A stretch of DNA of 16,135 nt, taken from assembly GCA_023445705.1 (NCBI GenBank), contig JAEXKM010000109.1, positions 1 to 16,135 on the forward strand, written 5' to 3'. Positions 7,100-16,099 of this stretch are shown here, one piece after another. The DNA is from Pseudomonadota bacterium (GTDB lineage Bacteria; Pseudomonadota; Alphaproteobacteria; Caulobacterales; Caulobacteraceae). A program made the translations under genes and the position numbers. The notes under the pieces were generated by a model, which had not been told where the DNA came from, made no database searches, and was given only the letters and a program-made list of their open reading frames with translations. How positions within the stretch are numbered: the stretch's first letter is position 1; each line of letters starts with the position of its first letter.

Positions 7100-7115
7100 C
7101 TAGAAACGGTCGCAG

Positions 7116-8933
<1,818 letters not shown>

Positions 8934-9004
8934 CGGCGCATGTTCCTTCGCGGCCAAGGGACCGCCGACGCCGGGAATCCGGGCGCAGACTCGCACCCGA
9001 AACG

Positions 9005-9094
9005 CCTTCCCTTCGCCGGCATGACCCGGATCAGGTTCAACGGGTCGCGGGCTCGCCCGCCTCTCAGCCGCCTAAGCGCGGCCCCCCGAGGACA
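9005..9094 (-). promoter_or_regulatory. TPP riboswitch (THI element) upstream of thiC
   Basis: Read on the minus strand, the region contains the conserved THI features: CTGAGA at 9067-9062 in the pyrimidine-sensor arm, then CCCGTTGAACCTGATCC (ending near 9028), then GGGTCATGCCGGCGAAGGGA. It lies 72 bases upstream of the thiC start. No terminator hairpin with a T tract is seen in those 72 bases, so control is probably at translation initiation, as usual in GC-rich Gram-negative bacteria. Boundaries are approximate by a few bases. Confidence 0.95.
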
Positions 9095-9189
9095 TGAGCC
9101 CAGTCTTAGGCCCGATCGCCGCCAATGAAAAGCGCCGCCGTCCGGCCCAATTCAGGCGCATAATCCGGCAAACCCTCGGGAGGATCGCC

Positions 9190-9585
9190 ATGCAACCCCT
9201 GTTCCTCGCCCTCGCCGTCGCGCTCGCGGCATCCGGAAGCGCGCTGGCCGCGGACCAACCCGCCCCGACCCAGACCTCGCAGTGTTTCCGGGTCAGTCAG
9301 ATCGACAACCACACCAAAGGCGACAACCAGACCCTCTATCTCTCTGTCCGCAACAAGAAGGAATTCTACCGCCTCGACATGTCGGGCAGTTGCCTGGCGG
9401 GGGTGAGCTCCAGCGATCCGCTCGTCCTTACGCCGACCGCCGGGACCGACCTCATCTGCCGGCCGCTGGACCTTGATCTCAAGGTGCGGATGGGCGGCGG
9501 CGGGCTGACGCCATGCATCATCAAGGACATCGCCAAGCTCACTCCTGAACAGGTTGCGGCCCTCCCGCCTAAGGTCAAACCCTAG
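9190..9585 (+). CDS. Small secreted protein, DUF6491-like
   Basis: A 131-residue exported protein. The signal peptide MQPLFLALAVALAASGSALA (1-20) has a standard ALA cleavage site. The mature part carries CFRVSQIDN (32-40), followed by a tyrosine/arginine-rich strand segment (YLSVRNKKEFYRLDMSG) and four cysteines (32, 68, 90, 109) that could form two disulfides in the periplasm. The pattern resembles DUF6491 proteins of Caulobacterales and Xanthomonadales, whose function is unknown; this is recognition from memory. The frame is open further upstream (to 9094). The ATG at 9190 is chosen because of the signal peptide and the GGGAGGA six bases before it. It is divergent from the thiC riboswitch and lies 67 bases before the desulfhydrase gene. 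Confidence 0.85.
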   Translation: MQPLFLALAVALAASGSALAADQPAPTQTSQCFRVSQIDNHTKGDNQTLYLSVRNKKEFYRLDMSGSCLAGVSSSDPLVLTPTAGTDLICRPLDLDLKVRMGGGGLTPCIIKDIAKLTPEQVAALPPKVKP

Positions 9586-9652
9586 ACAGGCTTTCTGGGC
9601 TCGCGGGGCGCCTTGGCCTCATGCTAGGGGCCAAGGCAAGGAGTACCCGCAT

Positions 9653-10657
9653 ATGCAGCTAGCCAAGTTCCCCCGCGCCCGTTTCGCACACCTTCCGACC
9701 CCGCTCGAAGCCGCGCCCCGCCTGGCGCAGGCGCTGGGCCTGAAGCAGCTCTACATCAAGCGCGATGACTGCACGGGGCTGGCCGGCGGGGGCAACAAGA
9801 CCCGCAAGCTCGAATTCCTGGTCGGCGAAGCCCTGGCCCAGGGCGCAGACACCTTGGTGACCCAGGGCGCGGTGCAGTCCAACCACGTGCGCCAGACCGC
9901 CGCCGCCGCCGCCCGCTTCGGCCTGGCCTGCGAGATCATCCTGGAAGAACGGACCGGCTCGAACGCCGTCGACTACAACGGTTCGGGCAACGTGCTGCTC
10001 GACCGGCTGCTCGGCGCGCGGATCAGGAATGTGCCGGGTGGCACGGACATGAACGCCGAACTCGCCAAGTCCGCTGAGGAGGTTCGCGCCCGCGGCGGCA
10101 AGCCGTACGTGATCCCCGGCGGCGGCTCCAATGCTGTCGGCGCGCTTGGCTATGTCGATTGCGCGATTGAACTGGTCCGCCAGGCGGACGCTCAGGGGCT
10201 GGTGATCGACCGCCTCGTCACCGCCACCGGCAGCGCCGGCACCCATGCCGGGCTGGTCGCTGGACTGGCCCTGCTCGGCGCCGACGTCCCCGTGCTCGGT
10301 ATCGGCGTGCGCGCGCCCAAGGAGGTCCAGGAAGCGAACGTCCACAAGCTGGCGGTGGAGACGGCCGGGCTGCTGGGCCATGGCGAGCGCGTGACCTGCG
10401 AGATGACGGTCGCCGACTGCGACTATGTCGGAGCAGGTTATGGTCTCATCGACGATGCAGTGATCGACGCTCTGAAGCTCGCGGCCCGCACCGAGGGCCT
10501 GCTGATCGACCCGGTCTACACCGGCAAGGCGATGAAGGGGCTGATCGCCCTGGCCAGGCAGGGCTTCTTCAAGGACGAGACCGTCGTCTTCCTCCACACC
10601 GGCGGCGCCCAGGGCCTCTTCGGCTATCACACGGAACTCGAAGGATCGCTGGCGTGA
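9653..10657 (+). CDS. dcyD: D-cysteine desulfhydrase-like PLP enzyme (ACC deaminase family)
   Basis: A 334-residue fold-type II PLP enzyme of the D-cysteine desulfhydrase/ACC deaminase family. The typical family reaction here is D-cysteine to pyruvate, ammonia and hydrogen sulfide. The PLP lysine is Lys49 in GGGNKTRKLE. QSNH at 75-78 supplies the active-site serine (Ser76). A glycine-rich phosphate loop TATGSAGTHAGL lies near 190, and HTGGAQGLFGY is at the C-terminus. Overall sequence style favours DcyD over true ACC deaminase, but the two are hard to separate by eye, and D-serine or beta-chloro-D-alanine may also be substrates. The ATG at 9653 is chosen over earlier in-frame starts because AAGGAG lies nine bases upstream and it gives the family N-terminus. 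The stop overlaps the racemase start (GTGA). Confidence 0.88.
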   Translation: MQLAKFPRARFAHLPTPLEAAPRLAQALGLKQLYIKRDDCTGLAGGGNKTRKLEFLVGEALAQGADTLVTQGAVQSNHVRQTAAAAARFGLACEIILEERTGSNAVDYNGSGNVLLDRLLGARIRNVPGGTDMNAELAKSAEEVRARGGKPYVIPGGGSNAVGALGYVDCAIELVRQADAQGLVIDRLVTATGSAGTHAGLVAGLALLGADVPVLGIGVRAPKEVQEANVHKLAVETAGLLGHGERVTCEMTVADCDYVGAGYGLIDDAVIDALKLAARTEGLLIDPVYTGKAMKGLIALARQGFFKDETVVFLHTGGAQGLFGYHTELEGSLA

Positions 10658-11343
10658 GTCTCAAGCTCGGCGTGCTCGGCGGCATGGGGCCGGCGGCCAC
10701 GCTGGACTTCCTGGCCAAGCTCCAGGCCCTGACGCCCGTCCAGGGCGACCAGGACCACATCCGCACCCTGGTCGATATCAATCCGCAGACGCCCGACCGC
10801 AACGATCCGCTCGCCCGGCCAGGCCCTGTCCTGGCGGAGATGGCGAACGGCCTGCGCGGCGCCGGGGCGGAGGTGCTGGCGATCGCCTGCAACACTGCGC
10901 ACGCCTATGCCGACGTCATCGTCCGCGCCTCGGGCCTGCCGCTGATCGACATGATCGAGACGGCGTCGAAGGTGGCGAGGGACACCGGCGCCCGGCGTGT
11001 CGGCGTGCTGGGCACCAACAAGGCCCTCAAGCTATACCGCGAGTATCTGGCGGCGCAGGGCTTGGGCGTGGTGATCCTCGACAAGGACCGGCAAGAGGCC
11101 TTCATGGACCTCGTCTACCGGATCAAGCGCGGCGACCTGGGGCCCGAGGTGCGAGAGCGCATGGCCGAACTGGCGCAGAGCCTGGCGGCGGACGGCGCCG
11201 ATGCGATCATCGCCGGTTGCACCGAGGTCCCGCTGGTGTTCGGCGCCGAGGCCGGACGCCTGCCGTTCATCGATGCCGGCGAAGCGCTGGCGCGGCGTTG
11301 CGTTGCCGTCTGCCTTGGCCTGGAGCCCCTGCCCGCCCGCTAG
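10654..11343 (+). CDS. Aspartate/glutamate-family amino acid racemase
   Basis: A 229-residue cofactor-independent racemase of the Asp/Glu/hydantoin racemase superfamily, similar to YgeA and aspartate racemases. The N-terminus LGVLGGMGPAAT (5-16) is diagnostic. The two catalytic cysteines are both present: Cys79 in ACNTAH and Cys189 in GCTEVPL. An active two-base racemase is therefore expected in the cytoplasm. The substrate cannot be fixed; aspartate, glutamate or other amino acids are possible. The start is GTG at 10654, overlapping the desulfhydrase stop by four bases, which implies translational coupling. Its TAG stop overlaps the stop of the convergent metallopeptidase gene (CTAG, 11340-11343). 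Confidence 0.92.
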   Translation: MSLKLGVLGGMGPAATLDFLAKLQALTPVQGDQDHIRTLVDINPQTPDRNDPLARPGPVLAEMANGLRGAGAEVLAIACNTAHAYADVIVRASGLPLIDMIETASKVARDTGARRVGVLGTNKALKLYREYLAAQGLGVVILDKDRQEAFMDLVYRIKRGDLGPEVRERMAELAQSLAADGADAIIAGCTEVPLVFGAEAGRLPFIDAGEALARRCVAVCLGLEPLPAR

Positions 11344-12188
11344 AGACGCGCCGCGCGGAAGGTGTCGCATGACGCCGGGTCGCCCGTTTGGACCCCGGCG
11401 CGGAACCAGCGCATGCGCTGCTCGCTGGTGCCGTGCGTGAAGGCGTCGGGCATCACCCGGCCCTGGGCCTGCTTTTGGATGGCGTCGTCGCCGACCGCTG
11501 CGGCCGCCCGGATGCCGTCTTCGATATCGGCAGGATCAAGTGAGACTTGGCCGCCTGAGACTGTTCCTGCGTGCGCCACCCAGACGCCCGCATAGCAGTC
11601 CGCCTGCAACTCGAGCCGGACAGCCGAGGAGTCGGCCCCGCGCGATCCGCGTTCGACCCGGCGCGTCTCTCCGGTCAGGTTCTGGACGTGATGGCCAATC
11701 TCGTGCGCGATGACATAGGCTCTCGCCGCCTCGCCCTTGGCGCCGAACCTCGTCTCAAGCTCCTGCCAGAAGGCGAGGTCCAGATAGACCTTCTGATCGG
11801 CCGGGCAATAGAACGGTCCCATGGCGGACTGGCCCATGCCGCAACCGGTGCCGGTGGCCTGGTCGTAGATGACGACGGAGGCCGGCCGTTGGTAGCGCTG
11901 ACCCTCCTTGGCGAAGATCTGGGACCAGACATCGGTGGTCGACTGCTCGATCACGTCCACGAACTGGCCGCCCTCGTCGGAGGTCGTGCCGCGCACGCCG
12001 TCCTGCTGCTGCGCCTGGCCGTCAGTCCCCTGGACGACGGACATGGTGGTGGAGGGGTCGATCCCGAACACGAAGTAGCCGATCAAGGCCAGCACCACGC
12101 CGCCAAGGCCGATCCCGCCTACGCCGGCGGCGCTCATACCGCGCCGGTCTTCGATGTTGCCGCCCCGACGACCGCCCTGCCAACGCAT
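11340..12188 (-). CDS. Membrane-anchored neutral zinc metallopeptidase (YpfJ family)
   Basis: A 282-residue protein of the putative neutral zinc metallopeptidase family (YpfJ, PF04228-like). A short basic N-terminus (MRWQGGRRGG) is followed by one membrane helix at about 20-42. The periplasmic part contains the zinc-binding HEIGHH (162-167) and the downstream LELQADCYAGVW block (193-203), in which Glu194 is the likely third ligand. A Cys116/Cys128 pair lies in GTGCGMG and GPFYCPADQ. The physiological substrate is unknown for the family. The ATG at 12188 is chosen over one 12 codons upstream because GAGGAG stands seven bases before it. It is the last of three minus-strand envelope genes, 72 bases after the small exported protein. 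Its stop overlaps the convergent racemase stop. Confidence 0.9.
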   Translation of the reverse strand: MRWQGGRRGGNIEDRRGMSAAGVGGIGLGGVVLALIGYFVFGIDPSTTMSVVQGTDGQAQQQDGVRGTTSDEGGQFVDVIEQSTTDVWSQIFAKEGQRYQRPASVVIYDQATGTGCGMGQSAMGPFYCPADQKVYLDLAFWQELETRFGAKGEAARAYVIAHEIGHHVQNLTGETRRVERGSRGADSSAVRLELQADCYAGVWVAHAGTVSGGQVSLDPADIEDGIRAAAAVGDDAIQKQAQGRVMPDAFTHGTSEQRMRWFRAGVQTGDPASCDTFRAARL

Positions 12189-12260
12189 GCCGATGCTCCT
12201 CAAACGCCGCCCGACCGAACGCACAGGCGCGCCCGAAGATGCGGGGAATTGGCGTGGTTG

Positions 12261-12629
12261 TCAGCGGGGGTTTTTCGAAGCCGCGCGGACGCGCTCGTTG
12301 GACGCCGCCAGCGCCGCATCCGGGATCGAAGCATAGGGACCACTCGCCGTCGGCGCGGGATGATCGGGGCCCTTGAGGCCCGGCGCCGGGACGGTAGCCT
12401 GGAAGTCCCGCAGCCGCTGCTCGCTCTGCACGCGGGCGTCCAGCGTGTTGAGCTGGTTCTCAAGGGCGATCGCACGCTGTCGGTCGATCTGCTGCTGGGC
12501 TTGATAGGCCGGGTCGGTCACTACCGAGCCGTAGGGAACCTGCGCCGCCGCGGAGGTCATCGAAAGGCCCAGCAGGCCAAGGCTGCAAGCGAGGATGCGC
12601 ATGAAACCCGAACGCTGAAGCTGGCTCAT
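12261..12629 (-). CDS. Small exported protein with coiled-coil segment, function unknown
   Basis: A 122-residue hypothetical protein. Residues 10-29 form the core of a signal peptide (MRILACSLGLLGLSMTSAAA) with likely cleavage before Gln30. The mature part has a Gln/Arg/Glu-rich helical stretch (about 40-77) that could be a short coiled coil, then a Pro-rich linker and a basic tail. It begins nine bases after the stop of the TPR gene, so the two are probably cotranscribed. The ATG at 12629 (GGGAG close upstream) and the ATG at 12602 both give a working signal peptide; the choice is open. No known domain is recognised. Confidence 0.7.
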   Translation of the reverse strand: MSQLQRSGFMRILACSLGLLGLSMTSAAAQVPYGSVVTDPAYQAQQQIDRQRAIALENQLNTLDARVQSEQRLRDFQATVPAPGLKGPDHPAPTASGPYASIPDAALAASNERVRAASKNPR

Positions 12630-12638
12630 GGCTCCCGC

Positions 12639-13196
12639 CTATTTGTGTGAAACGGTGAAGCGGGTCAGTTGTTCGCGCGGTGCGGTCCACGCCGGGTCGA
12701 TCTCGATCGCCTTCTGATAATCGAAGTAGGCCGCCTTGGCCTCGTCCAAGCCCTCGTAGGCGATGGCGCGGTTGTAGTAGGCCTTCGCCGGCTCGGAGAC
12801 GCCCAGTTCGAGCGCGCGGTTCAGGTCCGGCAGGCTTTCGGCATAGCGCTTCTGGCCGATGAACGCGGCCCCACGATTAACGTAGGCCTCGCCCAGGTCG
12901 GGCTGCAGCTTGGCGGCCTGGCTGAAGTCCTGGGCGGCGTCGACGTAGGAGGCCCGGCGCAGCTTGAAGACGCCGCGGTTCACATAGGTCCCGGCGCGAT
13001 CGCGCAGCGGCAGGAACTCGGTGTCGAGGGCCAGGGTGCAAATCTCTTCGTACCGAGGGTCGGTCTCACCGCCGACGGCCGCGTCGGAGCACTTCCCGGC
13101 CAAGCCTCCGCCGAGCACGGTGACGGCGCCCTCCGCGGCGGTCGCTACGGCCAGGGCGAAGATCGCGAGGGTCGCGACCAGAATTCCCTTGAGCAT
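12639..13196 (-). CDS. Exported TPR-repeat protein
   Basis: A 185-residue protein with an N-terminal signal peptide (about 1-23, AIFALAVATAAEGA) and three tetratricopeptide repeats at about 68-101, 102-135 and 136-170. These carry YVNRG, AYVNRGAAFIGQKRYAES and YYNRAIAYEGL signatures. The last repeat ends in the typical AIEIDP. TPR units mediate protein contacts, here probably in the periplasm. Two cysteines (36, 53) lie before the repeats and may form a disulfide. The frame is open well upstream. The ATG at 13196 is chosen because it starts the signal peptide and has GGAGG ten bases before it. It leads a minus-strand group with the small exported protein and perhaps the metallopeptidase. The partner is unknown. 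Confidence 0.85.
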   Translation of the reverse strand: MLKGILVATLAIFALAVATAAEGAVTVLGGGLAGKCSDAAVGGETDPRYEEICTLALDTEFLPLRDRAGTYVNRGVFKLRRASYVDAAQDFSQAAKLQPDLGEAYVNRGAAFIGQKRYAESLPDLNRALELGVSEPAKAYYNRAIAYEGLDEAKAAYFDYQKAIEIDPAWTAPREQLTRFTVSHK

Positions 13197-13332
13197 GTTC
13201 CCAGCGCCTCCAGCGCCTGAAGGCGGCGCGTCCGGCTTTGAGGCGGGTCTCGCGCGCCCGATCCTTCCAGGAAGCAGAATCCGCCCGTAACGCGGGTCTG
13301 TCAACGCGCCATCAGGAGCGCCAAGCCGTTGT

Positions 13333-13352
13333 CCCCGAAAGTTATTTCGGGG
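13333..13352. repeat. 8-bp hairpin straddling the stop codon of the DMT transporter gene
   Basis: CCCCGAAA (13333-13340) and TTTCGGGG (13345-13352) are perfect complements around GTTA. The TAA stop of the transporter, read on the minus strand, lies in the loop (13344-13342). No T tract follows on either strand, so it is not a textbook terminator, though it may protect the mRNA 3' end. It lies at the right edge of the 145-base gap 13197-13341, which otherwise holds only the leader of the TPR gene. Confidence 0.65.
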
Positions 13353-14319
13353 CCGAAGCCCGGAAACGCCGCGTCTCTCGCAGAAGGATGTAGACGCCGC
13401 TGGCCGCAACCACCAAGGCGCCGGCCACCGTCGCCGAACGGGGGATCTCGTCCCAGAAGACGTAGCCGATGATGCAGGCCCAGATGAGCTGGGTGTAGTC
13501 GAAGGGCGCCACGACGGCGACCGGCGCGCGGCGCAAGGCCTCGGTCAGCAGCAGTTGGCCGGCGCCGCCGACCAGACCTGTGGCGATCAGCATCAACAGG
13601 GTGGTGAGATCGGGGATCGTCCAGCCGCCGAACGGCAGGCTGGCTAGGCCGAACAGCATCCCTGCCAGGGTGAAGTAGAAGACGATGGTCGGGCCAGGCT
13701 CGGTGCGGCTGATTTCGCGGATGGTGATCATGGCGCCGGCCGCGCCGAGCGCCCCCAACAGGCCGAACGCCGCGCCCAGATTGGCCATGTTGTTGGGATC
13801 GGGCCGGACCATGATCAGCACGCCAATGAAGCCGACCAGGACGGCGCCCCACCTGTGCGGCCCGACGAATTCCTTCAGGATCAGCGCCGACAACGCCGTC
13901 ATGAACAGCGGCGAGGCGAAGGCCAGCGCCGTGGATTCGGTCAGCGGCAGCATCGAGACGGCGGTGAAACCACACACCATACCGACAAGGCCGACCGTCG
14001 CGCGCAGGGCATGCCCGCCCAGGCGGTTCGTCTTCAGCACGCCGAAGCCCGCGGTCTTCCACGTGTAGAGCAGTACCGGAATGAAGGCGAAGGCGTTGCG
14101 GAAGAACACGATTTCCAGCACAGGGGCGCCCCGTTCGGCGCACGCCTTCACCAGGGCGCTCAGCACCGCCATGCAGGCCATGGCGGCGACGCGCAGGACG
14201 ATCCCCATGCCATTACGCTGGACGGCGGCATGGGCGGCGGGCTCGGCGGGCAACGGGATCTCCTTCGGACCGTCCCCATAGAGGGGAAGCCCGGCCCGCG
14301 CCATAGCCGCGGGCGCCAT
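13342..14319 (-). CDS. DMT-superfamily (EamA) transporter
   Basis: A 325-residue inner-membrane protein with about ten hydrophobic helices in two EamA halves, roughly residues 38-165 and 175-312. Internal markers are FFRNAFAFIPVLLY in the first half, the helix-end phrase LTESTALAFASPLF, and LLLTEALRRAPVAVVAPFDY in the second half. The last is typical of drug/metabolite exporters of the RhaT/EamA type. The substrate cannot be predicted. About 37 polar residues precede the first helix. The ATG at 14319 is nevertheless supported by GGGAGG seven bases upstream, while the internal Met38 has no such site. It is divergent from the MAPEG gene across a 73-base spacer. Confidence 0.9.
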   Translation of the reverse strand: MAPAAMARAGLPLYGDGPKEIPLPAEPAAHAAVQRNGMGIVLRVAAMACMAVLSALVKACAERGAPVLEIVFFRNAFAFIPVLLYTWKTAGFGVLKTNRLGGHALRATVGLVGMVCGFTAVSMLPLTESTALAFASPLFMTALSALILKEFVGPHRWGAVLVGFIGVLIMVRPDPNNMANLGAAFGLLGALGAAGAMITIREISRTEPGPTIVFYFTLAGMLFGLASLPFGGWTIPDLTTLLMLIATGLVGGAGQLLLTEALRRAPVAVVAPFDYTQLIWACIIGYVFWDEIPRSATVAGALVVAASGVYILLRETRRFRASAPK

Positions 14320-14392
14320 GGCTTAGCCTCCCGACTCGCCCGACCTTGCGTTTCGCCTCGCGCTGGGGCGCGAACCACGGAGAGACATCACC

Positions 14393-14788
14393 ATGACCAT
14401 CGGTTTGATGATGGCGGCCTGGACCCTCGTCCTCGCCTTCGCACAGATCCTGCTTTTCGACATCGCCAGGACCAGTCAGTACGGCTTGAAGTGGAACACT
14501 GGCCCGCGGGACGGCGAAATGCCGCCGCTGAGCGACAAGGCGCTGCGGCTGAAGCGCGCCCAGGACAACCTGTTCGAGACCCTGCCCCTCTTCCTCGGCG
14601 CGGTGCTCATCGCCCACGTGGCCGGCAAGGAGAGCCAGATCACCGCCCTCGGCGCGCAGATCTACTTCTGGGCCCGGGTGGCCTACGTGCCGCTTTATGC
14701 CTGGGGCGTGCGCCAACTCCGCTCGTTGGTCTGGCTGGTGAGCATCGTCGGCCTGGGCATGATCGCGCAGGCGATTCTCATCCCCTAG
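14393..14788 (+). CDS. MAPEG-family membrane protein
   Basis: A 131-residue integral membrane protein of the MAPEG family (membrane-associated proteins in eicosanoid and glutathione metabolism). It has four predicted helices. The signature is RAQDNLFETLPLFLGAV (about 55-71), in which the Asn-x-x-Glu-x-x-Pro pattern is diagnostic. A later aromatic block YFWARVAYVPLYAWG also fits. Bacterial members of this compact type are mostly uncharacterised; some have glutathione transferase or peroxidase activity. GGAGAG lies eight bases before the ATG. The patatin-like gene begins 67 bases downstream on the same strand, and no strong terminator separates them, so cotranscription is possible. Both are membrane or lipid related. 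Confidence 0.9.
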   Translation: MTIGLMMAAWTLVLAFAQILLFDIARTSQYGLKWNTGPRDGEMPPLSDKALRLKRAQDNLFETLPLFLGAVLIAHVAGKESQITALGAQIYFWARVAYVPLYAWGVRQLRSLVWLVSIVGLGMIAQAILIP

Positions 14789-14804
14789 GACTCTCCCGCA
14801 TCTT

Positions 14805-14862
14805 GCGCCATCTTCCCGCCGACGCGAGTTCGGCGTCTTAGTTTCGAGTTGGAAGATGGCGC
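14805..14862 (+). repeat. 12-bp perfect inverted repeat enclosing the patatin gene start codon
   Basis: GCGCCATCTTCC (14805-14816) and GGAAGATGGCGC (14851-14862) are exact reverse complements separated by 34 bases. The separating stretch itself can form a small GACGC/GCGTC hairpin (14821-14837). The right arm contains the whole start region of the patatin gene: GGAAG and the ATG at 14856-14858. In a transcript coming from the MAPEG gene, this start would be base-paired. Confidence 0.7.
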
Positions 14863-16022
14863 TCGGCCGCGACAGGTCACCGATCGGTAAGGCGCGGCGC
14901 TGGGCCGCCATAGCCCTCGCGGCGGTCACGCTGAGCGGGTGCGCGTCTCTCACCCGCGAGGACTTCAGCGCCGACGAGGCCTATCGCGCGCTGCCGCCCT
15001 CGGCCGCCGACATCCGCTTCGACGCGGCCGACGAGACGGCCGCGCTCGCCTTCACCCAGCGGGCCCAGCAACAGCGCACAGCCCGCGGCGACGGCCAGGT
15101 CAACGTCCTCGCGATCTCGGGCGGAGGCGCGGACGGCGCCTATGGCGCGGGCGTGATGGTCGGCTGGACCAAGGCCAGGACGCGCCCCGCCTTCGAGGTC
15201 GTGACCGGGGTCAGCACCGGCGCCTTGATCGCCCCCTTCGCCTTCCTCGGCCCGGCCTGGGATGGGAAGCTGCGGGAAGCCTATGCCGGGGGCAAGGCGA
15301 GCCAGGTGCTGCAGGGCCGCGGCCTGGGCGTGCTGTTCTCCTCCAGCATCTACAATCCCAGCCACCTGCGAAATCTGGTCGAGACCTACTGCACGCCGGT
15401 GATGCTGCACGAGATCGCCCAGGAGCACGCCAAGGGCCGGCGGCTCCTGATCGCCACGACCAACCTGGACAGCCAGCAGACCGTGGTCTGGGACATGGGC
15501 GCCATCGCCAGCCGCGGGGGCCCGGATGCGTTGGAGTTGTTCCGCAACGTGCTCGTCGCCTCAGCCGCCATCCCGGGCGTCTTTCCGCCCGTGATCATTC
15601 CCGTCGGCCAGACCGACGGCCGCGAGATCGACGAACTGCACGTGGACGGGGGCGTGACAGCGCCCTTCGTCTCGATTCCGGAGGCGCTCTATTTCTGGGA
15701 CGCGCCCGGCGCAGAGCAGCAGCGAAGCAGCATCTACATTCTGATCAACGGCAAGGTCGATCCGACCTTCGCGGTCGTGCGCGGCGGCGCCCCGACCATA
15801 CTCGCCCGGGCCTATGATACGATGATGAAGACCAACCTACGCGTCCACCTGGCCGCCAATCGCGCCTTCGCCGAGCGAAACGGCATGGGCTTCTCGGTGG
15901 CCGAAATCCCCCGCGACGCCGAGAGCGGCAGCCTCAATTTCCAGCCCGAAAGCATGAAGCGGCTGTTCAAGCTGGGTGAGGACCGGGCCTTGTCCGGAGC
16001 AGCCTGGACACAGCTCAACTGA
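14856..16022 (+). CDS. Patatin-like phospholipase, predicted lipoprotein
   Basis: A 388-residue serine lipid hydrolase of the patatin family. A basic n-region and hydrophobic stretch end in the lipobox LSGC with Cys29, so it is probably an envelope lipoprotein. The oxyanion loop SGGGADGAYGAG is at 88-99, the nucleophile elbow GVSTG has Ser120, and the catalytic DGG has Asp264 in HVDGG (262-266). The Ser-Asp dyad is complete. Likely activity is release of fatty acids from phospholipids; the substrate is unknown. The ATG at 14856 is the only reasonable start: no in-frame ATG, GTG or TTG precedes it between 14799 and 14855, and the signal peptide begins here. The ribosome site is poor (GGAAG one base away), and the start lies in an inverted repeat arm. 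Confidence 0.92.
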   Translation: MALGRDRSPIGKARRWAAIALAAVTLSGCASLTREDFSADEAYRALPPSAADIRFDAADETAALAFTQRAQQQRTARGDGQVNVLAISGGGADGAYGAGVMVGWTKARTRPAFEVVTGVSTGALIAPFAFLGPAWDGKLREAYAGGKASQVLQGRGLGVLFSSSIYNPSHLRNLVETYCTPVMLHEIAQEHAKGRRLLIATTNLDSQQTVVWDMGAIASRGGPDALELFRNVLVASAAIPGVFPPVIIPVGQTDGREIDELHVDGGVTAPFVSIPEALYFWDAPGAEQQRSSIYILINGKVDPTFAVVRGGAPTILARAYDTMMKTNLRVHLAANRAFAERNGMGFSVAEIPRDAESGSLNFQPESMKRLFKLGEDRALSGAAWTQLN

Positions 16023-16036
16023 GGCCCAGGCAGGCC

Positions 16037-16061
16037 GGAACCACCGCGTCGCGCACCCGTT
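16037..16061 (+). promoter_or_regulatory. Second EcfG/SigT-type stress promoter
   Basis: GGAAC at 16037-16041 and CGTT at 16058-16061 are separated by 16 bases, again an exact match to GGAAC-N16/17-CGTT. It begins 15 bases after the patatin stop codon and would give a leader of about 30 bases before the ATG at 16100. Sigma factor use is inferred from the match. Confidence 0.65.
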
Positions 16062-16099
16062 GGTTTCGCGGGACGGCGTAACCCGAAACGAGGTTAGCG

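Noticed and set aside
9659..10630. 323-codon open frame antisense to the D-cysteine desulfhydrase gene
   Set aside because: It mirrors a clearly recognised PLP enzyme and has no motif of its own.
11571..12650. 359-codon open frame antisense to the metallopeptidase and small exported protein
   Set aside because: It spans two well-supported genes and their spacer; the sequence is low in complexity and has no family resemblance.
14358..14373. TCGCGC-TGGG-GCGCGA hairpin before the MAPEG gene
   Set aside because: Six GC-rich pairs arise often by chance in this base composition, and it does not reach the ribosome site.
13855..14841. 328-codon open frame over the transporter and MAPEG genes
   Set aside because: It covers two real genes in other frames; Arg/His/Gly-rich composition is typical of a frame shadow.
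16063..16089. Interrupted inverted repeat GTTTCG...CGAAAC before the last start codon
   Set aside because: It has a bulge and a wide loop, and the predicted transcription start falls within its left arm, so the RNA would not contain the full stem.
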